DNA of 64,000 bases from Bombus terrestris (lineage: Eukaryota > Arthropoda > Insecta > Hymenoptera > Apidae), in NCBI RefSeq assembly GCF_910591885.1, contig NC_063273.1:10044001-10108000 (forward strand). Direction: 5' to 3'. The position numbers and the translations under genes were made by a program. This document shows, one piece after another, positions 14,201-27,000 of the stretch (position 1 is the stretch's first letter; each line of letters starts with the position of its first letter). The notes beneath the pieces were generated by a model. The model was not told the origin of the DNA. It worked only from the letters and a program-made list of their open reading frames with translations, and ran no database searches.

Positions 14201-15589
14201 AATCGTAAAGGCACGAGTTTTACGAGCCGTCCCGTGAAATTAATACACGTGTCTCGCATTCTCTCGAATTCGGTGCCGATTATATACCCAAGGTTCCTAA
14301 CTTCAGTCCACCGATGTTTCTCTCCTCTGGTAAGATGTCCTCCTCTCACCCTTCCGGCTTTTATTTATTTTCCAGTTTCGGGTTACCTACTCCTCCTTGT
14401 CGTGGCCGGCTACTAATTGATCGCTGGCTAATCCGAAATGCAACAGGCAGGGCCGCTCATTACCGTAATGAACAATAAAAGAGGATCGTACCGCGTAATG
14501 AGCCACGTCTCGCTGTCCTGAGTCTCCTCTCGACGTAAAGGGTTTTCGAGGCGGAGACGACCGAACAAGAGGGTGGAACGGGGCCACGTTGGTAGGCGAC
14601 TTCCACGTCGACCGGTTGAATAAATGAGCCGGTGATGTGGGTTCTTGCCACCGTGTTGGGAACGAGCGCGTCCGAATACGTTTTCGCTCGGCTCTTCAGA
14701 CGCCTGGCGTTATCGTCGCGAATCGACGCGATCGTCCGACAGCTTCGATTCCGCGAACCGCGAGTCGCAGCTTGATGGCTTCTTCCTTTACCTCTAGTCA
14801 TTAGTACGCGTCTAGTGGAATGTATAAGCTTGCTGAGAAACGGGGCACCTAAATTTGTCTTGTTCGAATATAACGAAAAATGTGAAAAACAGAAAAGCTT
14901 CTCTATTTGAAATGGGAAATTAAGCCAACTTTGTACTTGATTTTATCTTCGAAATTACTTGAAAGTGATAGATAATATTTCAACTACGTAGCGTTATATA
15001 GTTTTAGGTTCATAGTATCATGGTTCGGGGCAAGACGAGATTCGATCGATGTAAACGTATATAATTTTTAAAGCAACAGCGAATTGTTAGAAAGATTGAT
15101 TTATGGAATAGTGAATATCCTTGAAACAGTCAGTATGAAGAGTAACAATTTAAGCTGTACTTACGACTTTCCTATGATTCACAATATCATTATTTGTATT
15201 AGCAACAGGTACGCGTTACGAAACGCATTTAAAGAATAGATTTTAGAATGTTCATAAAATTCTTTGAGAAAAGTTTACTTTAACATATAATGATAATATA
15301 TCTGCTGTCAATAAAGTTTATTGCGAAAATCGAACGCGTTTATTCATGCCCGCTTATCTCACACAGATATTAAACTAATTAGGAAGTGAAAATCGCGACG
15401 ATATCTGTACAATAGGCATAACAAGAGTTCATTAGCATGTAGAAAGCCATACGATTCCTAATAACCAGGTAATAATGATTTGTACCTATAACTTACATGC
15501 TTATTATGATCCGGCAATTATGAGTATTATAGTTACGTGAAGATATCCGTAATTTATATACAACGATACCGTTTTCGAGGCACCGCTTC

Positions 15590-15598
15590 GAAGAAGAA

Positions 15599-15633
<35 letters not shown>

Positions 15634-15691
15634 AGAAGAAGAAAGAGAAGATAGAGAAGAAGGAGGAGAAGAAGAAGAAGAGAAAGGAAAG
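15590..15691 (+). repeat. (GAA)n-type polypurine tract
   Basis: About 100 bases of almost pure purine on the + strand, mainly GAA/GAAGAA units with AGG, AGAG and a single T near 15652. Long GAA/TTC mirror-like tracts can form triplex (H-DNA) structures. The tract lies in otherwise non-coding DNA. Confidence 0.95.
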
Positions 15692-18600
15692 TATTTTTAC
15701 GTAACGAGCCGATTACCGGATCGAGAGCGTGGCCGTGCCGGATCGTTCCGTTAATTTTCGATCGACGATCGTTTTATATCGAGCAACACGACGACTTACA
15801 GATGTAAGAAAGGGTATCGCAAAGATTTTCTGCGCTATCTCTCAGGGGCCCCGATGGGCTTTTATTGCTTTCAGATCGAGAACAGATAAAACAGTTTCCG
15901 AACCCTTTGTTAATCTCGCTGACCGATGATTTTGTAACCAGAACGATCGTAGGCGTAACCGAGCCGATCGGTGCCCGTAATTGTCTGGGACGCGGAATGC
16001 TCTGACGGTTGTTGCAACTTTTCCAGCCAGCAGACGCTGGACTTGGCCCGATGACGAAATTGATTCAACCGTACGATTCCCTGCGCCCATTGTGAATCCT
16101 CGTCTTGTGAAACATTGATCAAGAATATATCGGTTCTTTGGTAAGAAATCGATCGTTCGAAGGAAAGAATCGTATCACATCGTATCGTTGCTAAAACGAA
16201 GAGAAATGGGAGCAACATTAGCAAACTTGTCGAACGCGCGGAAGTGTTTCGTAAGTCCTGTAATATGTGCCACGAGACGTCACAATGAGATAAAGCGTAC
16301 GTCAACTACCTCGACGTGAACGTGGATTCTTAAGGCTGCGTTTACACAGTCGGGTTTGTGTAAAGATCAGTACATTTTAATTAAAATGAATCACTGTTAA
16401 AGAGACACTGAAAATCAAATGTATGATACTAAATATTACATAGAATCGTGAGAGTTTATTTAGGTAGGACAATTGTAGAATCGCGTACCCATCAGGTATT
16501 ATATCTGTATAAGATGGCTTATGAATTTTTCAAATTTCTAATTAGAATTGAAGAAGCTGATCTGAAGATAGTCAGAAAAAACTTTTAGTTAGGTAGTTTT
16601 TATAGGATTTACTGCCTAACTATGTAAACAAACCTTAATAACCAGGTTCGAAGACAATGGCGGGACATTTCAGGGAACATAAAGTACCCACACAGTTCTC
16701 CTTGTAGAGAGTTTAAAATGGGTGGCGCAACGGATGCGCCTAGTCAGTTTCCGTCTTTTTAGATTTGCGTATTTTCTTCGCGATTAATTCCCAAGATTTA
16801 ATAAATGTGTTGGACATAAATAGTGGTAACTGCAGGAAGTAAGATAAGAAGGAGAACGGTCTTCATGAAAGTAGAAAACGTGTAAGACGTTAGTTACGTT
16901 CGCGATGTTCTGGGATCTTGTACGAAATAACTGATATTTAATCCATATACCATTCCTGAAGATGTTGGAATTAAGAAGATATAAGAAGGCAATCAGCAAG
17001 ATACTCGTGTACATAAATATATTGTCATAAAATTTTGTTCATAACACTTCACCCATGCAGGAATAGCAGCTAATAAAAGGACCCTGCTCATGTTTCCATC
17101 TAATCGTTTCATCAAATTCATTCTTGATATTCTCCCAGATACCAGAATATCTTCTTACCTTCACCCTTTAACGAAATGCTTTCCTTTTATCCCATCATCC
17201 AAACTGTCCTCGAACGTACATACATCAGAATTTAGTGGCGATCACGATCATCCCGTAACACGTTCCCTCATAAACAGGCGTAAGCTTTTCGTTAACCCCA
17301 TTACAGCGTGAATATAGGAACAAAGCGATCTTTAAACGAGAAGCCGATAATCTCTGTATAATTTCGAAAGCTCAGGTGAAGCTCCGTGAATATTAGGCCG
17401 TTTCAGATAAGCAGATATGGATATAATGACGAGGCTGGTTCGTTTGAGTGAGCTACGTACGCGTCTATTCGAGGACGCTAACTAAGATGCTATCTAACGA
17501 CCCCCGCTGTGGCCCCATGATGTATCGATCCTATATGCCCCTGTCTCAACCCCATCGGTATTTGCTTCACTACAAATCGTTTCAGTTCGCTTAAATTCAT
17601 TGGCCGATTGCTGGTGGAACAGCGATACCGACACCGCAGGTGCCTGATCCAGAATCGTCTAACAGAGAGTCCCAAGACGAATCTGGAATTTGGAAGCGGG
17701 TCAACGACAAACGTCCGGGACTACCATTTATGGGACTCACAGATCCGATGAGAGATTGACTGATCGATGGGTGACGCGACCGATGATATCGAAGCCAGAT
17801 AAAACTGGTATGACGGTCTGGTTGCGCGTGCAACGGTCCTGACGACCATTCAGGGATGTTGCATGATTAACGAGGAATAACGAGGAGGACGAATGAGGGA
17901 ATTCACGACGTTTAAAGAAACTTAAGTGAACGAGGAACAAATTTGAAGTCGTAAAGAATAACATCGCATGTTAGGATCTATGTTAGAAGAAATCTCAATA
18001 GGTTACCTCTTAGTGCTCTTTGACACATACAAGCTTGTGTTATATACGTGATATCTGAGTAACTTTCTAGCAATCGCAAGAAATATCATTTATTCTTACA
18101 TAAAAATAGAAACGTGTGAATTAGGCTTCTTCTATCATGACAATGTATTCGCGTCAGTTAATTCTCGTTAACTGAAAGTATCGAAATGTTTGGAAGTTGA
18201 AGGGATAATTGGAGAATTGCAAAAGAGGTAAATAAAAATTAATCGAAAAAGGTTAATTGTGAGGTATCATTTAGAACAATGATCTACATGGTTCATGTTT
18301 TTCAAAAGGTTCCTTTAAACCTCTGGAGGGAGTCACGCATGATCAGAGCCATTAATGACTCGTTAATGGCCACGGTTCTTCTACTTCAAAATTATATCAA
18401 CGATGAGAGTCACGATTGCGTTGCGTTCTATCGTCCCGTCGGTGGTCCATAGTCCCCGGAACACGTGAGACAGCGTGACACGATGAATTTGTCACGGGTT
18501 TGGGTCACGCTACGTGCTTCAAACTACTTGTTCTGTCTTTTTTCTTCGTAGCTCTCTACGATCCCTCTTTTCTCACCTCGACTACCCACCGCGAGCACGT

Positions 18601-21600
18601 GCGATAAATTTCTCAAATACAGTTGCTTTTTACTGTACCCGTGGAAAAGTACTAAGCTCAAGCTCATCCATGAAACTGTGAGATTGGAACGAGTTCGATT
18701 AAAGACTGCCGCAAACCGCGCGAAGAAACTCTGGCTCTTTCATCATTACTTTCTTTTTACTGAACAATTTCTTGCTACCTGAACAAAGTATATACAATCA
18801 TAATGCTACAAAAAATATTCTTGCACTCATTAAGATTAGTTACAGATAAGAAAAAATCTTTATGTCGAGCTCACATTAAATCAGTTTTATTTGATACTAA
18901 ATTCCAAATATTTCTGAAAATGTCTTTTTTATACTCTGTGATACTTTCCTCGCTTAGTTATTAGTACGTCAGTCTCTACTTCAACAGCTTCTGAGCATTT
19001 CCAATACATATCATCCTTATCGAATTACTTAACAGAAGACACCATCCGTCGTACCTTCCCTGAAAAGTAAAACATGTAGCTACTTGCGAAACTAATTTGT
19101 GGAAGCTGAAGACGTACAAGGATCACGGGAAAGATGTTGAATATCTACACGACACACATCGCACTTAATGACCCGTGGAATCGTCCAGACACGATTCCAT
19201 TTCCTACTTTTGACCAGCAATTAACAGTTCTCTTGGAGTGTGCTCCAGTCGTGTCTTCCGCTGGTGGATACTAAATTACAATCACCGATAATAAACAGGA
19301 GACCGTTCCTATTAATCCGACATTTAAAGCTAGTTTCAAACGAAAGACGTTGCAAAAGCGGCTCTAATTTGCCTCTGTAACATTCCCTGTATCCATGAAC
19401 ATTTGTAACAACGATCAACCGAACTCTTTCATCCAGAACACTCTCGATATCGCTTCAGCTTACTGTGGAGCGCAATATTTAATGCGTTAATAGCGACACG
19501 GCTGCTAAACACAGTGCCTTTAACCTACGGTAGTTATTCTTGACCACTCGATCTTTAAATCGTCTTATCTTTATTTCGTTTAAAAGATCGCGTTAACTGG
19601 TCGCGAAATTATTTGAACGAAAGATGCGGACACGACGTCGACTAATGGGAATGGGAAATTGCAGGCAGAAATCACGCTCAAAGCTGATCGTCTGTATGAA
19701 AGAAGCGTTAAATCAAAACCTCTTAAAGATCGTCACGGTTTGCGGATCGAGATGAACGGCTCGAAAATCGTTCCTTAACCTCAGCTTCTTTTTCACGGCG
19801 ACAACGTTGATCGTACACGTGCTAGGGTAGGATCGAGTGTATCAACTATCTCGGGGGCGATCGCCAAAAACGGAGAGAAAAAGAAACTACGGGCTGCAGA
19901 ATATCGGGATACAAAGAAGAATCGCGGGCAAGGGCATGCGCGAATCCGCGCCTAATCACGAGTTTAACGCTTTTTACGACGTCTACGGACCTTCTTTTGC
20001 CGGAGTCGATCGTTTTCCCACAGTCAGCACGCTGGCTCCTCGCTCGGCTAGAATCGTGGCAGTTCTTATCGCTTTTTCGTCCGTTGCTCCTTTTTCTCTT
20101 ACGTGTGTCTACGACCGTCGATCGTTCCACTTTACACGATTTCGCGGCAAACCACCGAAACACTATTGCTTACTAGGAAAGAAAGAATGATCGGGAAAAG
20201 AAGTTTCGTTGAACGATCCAAAAGTTATATTCTCGGCTTGTTAGAAGACACGCAAAGTCAATTTTATGATATCAGCAAAAAATTGTAAAAGTATGCTATG
20301 TATGTAAAAGCTATGTATTAGTACGACAATGGTACTCGTGTTATCCCAATAATAAAATTATTTTTATAAAAATAAAAAATAAAAATAAAAATAAAATATC
20401 AAATAAGATTATGTTCTTTAATAAGAACAATATTATAACTTAAAACAGAGCGGATTTAACAGTTTCTTTAATAGCAAAATTCAGCCACTATTAGCTTCAC
20501 TGTTAAAAAAAATTTGTTAATTGCTAAATAGTTGAATAATTAACAAACTTTCTATTCCAACCCAGTTTCCCTGTAAGTTTATTTTTCTTGCAATTAGTTG
20601 TGTTATTCTTCTAGCAAATCGACGATACGGTTGCTTGATCGATCGCCTCGCGTGTCGAGCTATAACTCAAGTCAAGTAGAGATAAACATTTCGCAAGTTG
20701 AGGGGTTTTTGAACGATTCGATATTAAACCGTCCGATCGATGCCCTAGTTGCACCGAGCAAGACATAACCAGTTGTTATATGTTCCGTATGATCCCTACT
20801 AAATGCTGCCTCACTAAATTCTATCTCTGTCATCCTATATCTTTTCTGTATCCTCTACATGGATGTATATTCCTGACCAAACGTTGTTTTGATTCAAAGC
20901 TACTCCAACAGTACTGATCGAATTATGTAGCTATAATAGAGCTACTAGTACCTTACGTTATCTTTCACTCCACATCTTCAGCGGCACTAATTAAAAGCTA
21001 ACGCCGTCGTGTAATTGAAACCACCGATTAAATCGTATCACACTTCGAACAACCAAGAATTAGATCCAAAGGTGAGAATCGATTATACCAATCTATCGAA
21101 CGTCCGGTAGCAAACTTCGATCTCTTCTCGAGTATGCACAGTCTGTCAAACGTCAGATACCCTATAATTATCACTTTACATGTTCTAATCATTGTCGTTG
21201 ATATCGTATAATTAAAGATATAGAGAGTCGTTGTACTTGGGATCGATAGATAAAAATAGATCGAGAATCAGTGATCGCGTTGTTATCGTGCCTCTGGCAA
21301 ATAATCCCTGCTTTTTCACTGAGATCTGCTTTTCTTGCACGCATTCATTCGTCCGCATGATCGAGTCTGCGCCACCTTGATTTTATCGTAGACGCGTGGA
21401 AATAAATAGCTTACTCGAACGAGAAAGAACGGTCTGTTTCAGATTATGTAAGTCCACCTTGATCATATCGTCCTGGTATCGTTGATTCGTATTTTAAACT
21501 TTTTTCTCTTTTCTGTCGTGGTTTTAGAAACGCGTACTCATCGGGGATACGTCGACTATGAAAATAGGAACGATGAGGTTTCTAGAGTTCCACGAAGATC

Positions 21601-23050
21601 CATGGCCGTGGTAGACAGCCACGTCTAAATCGTAGGATACGGCGTCTGAAATTTTATGCGATCGCGTGATCACGCCTCCTCCACGTTTTCACGAGTCCTG
21701 ACTTGGATGCAACGAAACTGCTGGCTTCCTTATCGCTATTAGAATTACCATTTCGCGCGAGTTACTTGAAGAATCTCGTTTCAACTATTTTTAACCATGT
21801 CTCAGGCATATCTTACACTGAAGTGCCACTTTTTGCAAACTCAATAATAATGATATAATGATAATGTGTATATTAGTTTAAAAATATTGCAGTTCATATC
21901 AAACGAAATAAAGAAAATATCCGAGGAAGTATTATAATTAATTCTAAGGAAATCTTTCACTCAAAACTTTTTAATGAAACTTGCGTGTTGCGCGAAAGGC
22001 GACCTAGTTATTTTTGAGAAAATTAATATAGAATATCGAGCTATTTTTGTTGTTAAAGAATATATAATGAATCAAGAATGTTCAAAAGTGAATGAGAAAA
22101 TAGAAGTGCCAAATACAGCAGCGGACTGAGTCGGAAGTTAAGGAGGCAATGCGATCATTCTCTATGGTTCTTAAGCATTAGCAACAAGCAAAAATGTTCT
22201 CACACCGACCACCGTACCGTGTTTGTAGACACTGGTCCTATGAACGTATTGTAGTCAAGTACACGGTGCGGAGGACCACAAGCTGTATAACACATAAAAC
22301 GGGCGCATAAACGAGATGCTATCGGAGTTGGAGGAGGTTCCGCGTAATCTATCCAATTATCGTTCGATCAGAGCTGTATTCGTGATTGTTCGGACCCTCA
22401 GCCACCGGGAGAGACTTGACTGCTATGAAGAACTAGGGTTGTCTGTGCAAGAAATGAACACTCTATGCAAAACGACGTTGGAGAATGCTATTATTTTTAT
22501 GGGAACTTTAACCTTAGGTGATAAAATATAGATTCTACGTTTAGAAAATAAATTAGTACTTCGTTGCTGAGATACCTTGTCGTCTTATCTATTCTACAAA
22601 ACTTTGCATTATATATAAAATAATATCGAAACATTTTTAAAAATACCTATGTTAAATAACGAAACGCTATATTTTGGAAATAAATTAGTCTTTCGCTAGT
22701 CGGCTATACTACTTTCTTATTATCTTCTACATTTTTCGCTGTATAATTACTACAATGAAGATAGGAAGTAGAAGCTTACTTAAGTTAAAGCACGATTACA
22801 TAAATTAGATATTATAGTAATATCACTAATCAAATCTGTTCCCTTGTAATTAAAAAATGCTGAAAAATAATTCTGCTACTAATAATCGCTACTACTAAAT
22901 TTACAAACAACTCTCCCCCTTTTCTCAAATACATTAATCATCCACATCGTCCCTATTACAAATCTCCTGTACAACGTAGCCAGCCACTCGTCGCCATCTA
23001 GTTATCAGCAATTTATTAGTTATCGAACATGGAACCACTTGCTTCTTCAT
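15692..23050. other. Non-coding stretch, no supported gene
   Basis: AT-rich DNA with CpG-bearing blocks at about 15.7-16.3, 17.5-17.9, 18.4-18.7, 19.6-20.2 and 21.3-21.8 kb. Open frames are 60-131 codons and overlap on both strands. The 131-residue frame at 15910-16305 (-) begins with a hydrophobic stretch, but it has no family resemblance and no sensible promoter or splice context. The 71-residue frame at 22316-22531 (+) is also unrecognised. Confidence 0.55.
20345..20399 (+). repeat. A-rich (AAAAT)n simple repeat
   Basis: Repeated AAAAT/AAAATA units within very AT-rich DNA. Nothing shows that it is the poly(A) tail of a retroposed element; no target-site duplication was evident. Confidence 0.8.
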
Positions 23051-24000
23051 AGGACTCGATTCACGATGTGGTTTCACAGGGTGGGGTCACCGAAGGTTGC
23101 GCAACTCGTGGCTATTGCGCGGCGGTGCTGCCTTCCACACGATTGCCACTTTAAGTGCGCCATAATGGCAGTGGGCTCGCTAAGAAGAACGCGATCTTAA
23201 GAAACGGCTCACGGTGCCTCGGCACAGGGCTCGCCGTTCGTCTCGGTTTCGCTTGGTCTCTCGTGAGGTTGCCTGTCTCGATTGCTCAGGGCCCCGCGGA
23301 TGCGGATCGCCGTTGGGCCTTTCACTGAGGCCTGCGGGCTACGGGTCGCGACCTCAACGTGGTCCACTCCCTCTTCCCTTCCCGCCCCCTGTTCGTTCTC
23401 CTCTTGCCTCCTTCACCTCACTTCATCTTTCTCCGTCTTCATCTCTTTCCTATCTTCCCGCTTTTTCTTTTTCTCCAAACATTTTTACCTCCCTTCTCTC
23501 TTACCTTTGTGCTTTACCTAACCCGGCTCCCTTTGCCTACTCGCTCTTCTCCGGCTTCACTCCGGCTTCACTCCGGCGGCGCGGCGTCGTCTCGTTGCCT
23601 CTCCTCGCGTCTCGTCTCAACTGTCCAGGATCCTTCGTAGTCGTCTATTCTTAGTCATTCTCGTTAGTAAAACCCAAGACGATGACCAATAGGAGTTCCC
23701 GACGGTTTAACTTCACCCGCTGGATAGATGCATCTCTCGCGGTTATCCGGATAGATTTGGGTTATCGGCGGTTAGGAGCTTCGGATCGGAGGTTGACATC
23801 GCGGCAAAGAACGGGTTCTTGGGAATATAAGAGAGGAGGACGATATACTGTTCGTGAGGTAGATGTCGACGTAAGTTCCTGCGACGTTCCCGCGAGAAGA
23901 AGTAGCTTGCCCTGATTTTCGAGGCGAGCGCATACATAGATCGAGCGGCTCGTGATCACGACCTCCGCGATCGGAAGAGCTTAATCATGCGGGAACGTGT
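23050..24000 (+). other. CpG-rich block, candidate promoter or first exon
   Basis: GC- and CpG-rich sequence with a pyrimidine-rich centre (about 23360-23540) and an 11-base tandem duplication (ggcttcactcc) near 23556. A consensus donor (gtaagt) begins at 23871, at the end of a frame that opens at the ATG at 23682. That frame is rich in Arg and Ser and unrecognised. The layout would fit a 5' untranslated exon, but no downstream exon was identified. Confidence 0.25.
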
Positions 24001-27000
24001 AGAGTCCTACGCGACGAGTGGTATAACTCCGCGGAGAGAGAAGAATCGATCGTTCCACCGTAGGAATCAGGTACCCGGTCAAGCCACTTAATTTCTCCTG
24101 ACTACGATTAACCTACGTTCCACTTCTATTCAGTAACCGGAATTTAATCGCGCGTTCATCGACGAACGCACAGGATTACGTGAATTTCTTAGCTACCGGC
24201 ACCGTACTTCGACTTTACTTGCGCTTCGTCGCTGTTGCCTCGTTAGGGGAAACACTTGCGGCTGTAATTAACTTTCTGCCAGCCGCGGACAGAGGAATTC
24301 ATGACGCTGCGCGATACGATTTTTGTCATCAGCTCCGCTACTACTTCCTAACTGTATCTCCGTAGGAATATGTCGTGTCATCGACGAACGTACGTATCCA
24401 TCGACGAGCTCCGTTATCGTTGCGTAACGAGCTTGAAAACGCGCGAGAATACGCTTCGTCTGTAGCCAGCCCGACCGCAATTTCTTCAAATAATCCGAAC
24501 GCATCGGATATATTAATTTCACGCGGCTGAAGGGTACCGCGGTAATTTTCAAATTACAAGTTGCCCGCAGGCGAAGTTACAGGCTGTGGCCGTTCGAGGC
24601 ACCGGCCTTTAAGACATTGTCTAAATAATAGTCTAATGGATAAGGTATTCCATGGCTGAGGCCCAGTCGGTGGTGCCGTTTCCAAGACTTGCACCATTGT
24701 GGTTACGCTGGCAACGATAGTCTATATTCCCTTACGACTAGTTTCATTCCCCTTTAAAGTGTTTTAGAGGTTCTCGAAGTGGGTGCTCGGCCGTTTTCTC
24801 TGGCAAACTGCCTCTCGTCTCTGAATCCCGACTTGCACTTCACCGGCCGCTCAACGGTCGTTGCTAACCCGGTTCTTGAAGATTCATCCCGTGTCTCGTG
24901 CCGACGTGGCTGGAGCTCTTATGGTTCTTGGTAACGATCTTTTCCGATAGGTTACACGATTTAAACGCGAGTTGCACGTGCATACACGGTCCGGTGCGGC
25001 CGCATAATTTCTAGAACGTATTATATTTACGCGAGAAACTCGAACGATCGTTGAACGGAAGTCCTTGGTTTCTGGAAAAGGTGTTCGTATGCAAAAAGTG
25101 TTAATTTCATTACGAGATCCTTGAAATCTCGTTGGCTGTCGAGGATCGAAAGGTCTCTCAATACGAGGAAGCTCAAAGCAAGGAAGTTCAAAGTCGAAAG
25201 AATTGACACTAGCCATCGTTGGTGAAGCAAATAATCATCTTCTCGATATTCTTTCGAAGGTACGAAAAGAAACGCGACGCTTCCCTGCTGAAGAAGCACG
25301 GTAACGACGAGTGGAAATCATAACAGTTACCTTCCAGGAATCAATTGGATCGCCGTGGTAAAAACGGATTTGTGGTATCGAATGACGCCAAACCGCCTAA
25401 AAGAAATTCAAACATTTTCTATCCGCCTTTCTTTGGATTGAACAGTTATTCCAATGCCATTCTCTGTCCTAAACAATCGTACTTGACAGCATGTTACAAC
25501 GATTGCAATGATTTCTTAGCCAAGATTATTCGATTTTTCCCCGTATATTTCTTTCACTACAGCCGATAGTCCAATTAAAATTTCTGGAAAAATATCAGGA
25601 AACCTATGGAGTTCGTTCACCTCCGTGTCATTAGCGAACGAATTGACCTTGAGATAAAAACTGCCCAATTCATTTCGCCGATAACTTTTTTCGAGCGTTC
25701 CGACGAAAATGATTGTTACACGTCCGAGTTAACCAGTCACGAGAGATCGTCGTAAAATAAACGTCGGGGTTAACGCGACCATTCTTTCATCTCTCGAATA
25801 CTGTAATGACCGTTGTCACGAGTCACGGTCGCGGCTTTGCTCATTAATTCTGTTAATTTGTGACGCAATCGAATGAGAATCTGGAAGTGTTATCTCCAGA
25901 TGGATATATCCTACACACGTCGTAGCGTTGCTCTTTTTACTACTACTGTATATGAATGGATCCAACAGTCGGAGAGAACGAGTCGGTGAGAATTGCATAA
26001 CGATTTCTCTCACTTTTTTACTCCACTTTTTCCTCTCCACATTTCGTGAAGGATTACCATACAATGAAGTACACCGGAGAACGTCTAGAATGGTAGCGGG
26101 CTGAAGTTTATGACGTTGAACAGTGTCAAGCGGTAAATAACTGGCTGTTAATTTGTAGCGGCCATCTGACGCGCGGCTTAGCGCGTTTACTTACGGTTTC
26201 CGGCGAGCAAGAAATTGCGCCGTCCGATAATCATCTGCAACGTTATCTGGCTTACGATCACGGACCGTGTCCCCCGTCCGATACGGCTAAATTAGTTCTG
26301 GGAACGCGATTACCCGCCACCATGCAAATTGAAATAACATGGCGCGTTACGCCCTCCGTATCTTCCTTTGTATGTATACGTCCGTATATATGATATTCCC
26401 TTGATTAACGTTATTTTCGTCGCCTAATTACGCTTGATAACGTCATGATTTTAATCGAGCTACTCGGATCTTGATTAAACGGTGTGCGATAAAAATAGGT
26501 ACATGACGTGGACTTCGACATTGATTCTTAATTCATTTCACGGTAGCACGTGTCTTTTTGTACAGAACAAAGGAATCAATCGGTATCGGAAGATTTATAA
26601 ATATATCGAACGAGTTAGAGACACGATATTAATCCTCGAGCTTTTAATAACCTAATAAGATCATTGGTAGCAACGATAACGACCATCCGCCGATCGTGCA
26701 GCGAAAGGATCTTAGAGAACCACCTACGGCTCTTTCATCGTGGTAAAGACACGCAGCAGAACAAATTGGGGTCCGCTGGGTTGTTTGACAAATTTCGTCT
26801 AGCGCCGCGGGAGAGTGCCTTCTAATATCCTCCCGGTTGATTCTTCCTTGTTCTCCGGCATCTTCCATCCCCCTCGCTCCTTCTTCCCTGCTCTCTGTTC
26901 CAGCACAGTTGGTTCGCCGCCGCCGGCCATCCTTTAGCATTCGTTGCACGACCACTTTTCTCCTGCTCTATGAACAGGTCCGTGTGTTCCGTCTGTACTT

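Larger units (their letters stand above)
6500..15589. other. Non-coding stretch, no supported gene
   Basis: No recognisable exon was found on either strand. The stretch contains a dinucleotide repeat near 9.2-9.3 kb, a short perfect hairpin at 11256-11279, and blocks of moderate GC with CpG (7.0-7.9, 8.5-9.0, 11.0-11.9, 12.7-13.3, 14.0-14.8 kb) separated by AT-rich DNA. The 129-residue minus-strand frame at 7521-7910 resembles no known protein. Confidence 0.55.

Noticed and set aside
15910..16305. A 131-residue minus-strand frame with a hydrophobic stretch near its start
   Set aside because: The hydrophobic segment suggested a signal peptide, but there is no promoter or splice context and other frames overlap it. 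Treated as chance.
22316..22531. A 71-residue frame that looks protein-like in composition
   Set aside because: It matches no family I recognise, and no adjoining exon or conserved splice context was found. Too short to call alone.
23214..23654. A 146-residue frame rich in Pro, Ser and Leu
   Set aside because: It comes from a CT-rich tract in a CpG block, and two other plus-strand frames cover it. Better explained as a promoter or untranslated exon.
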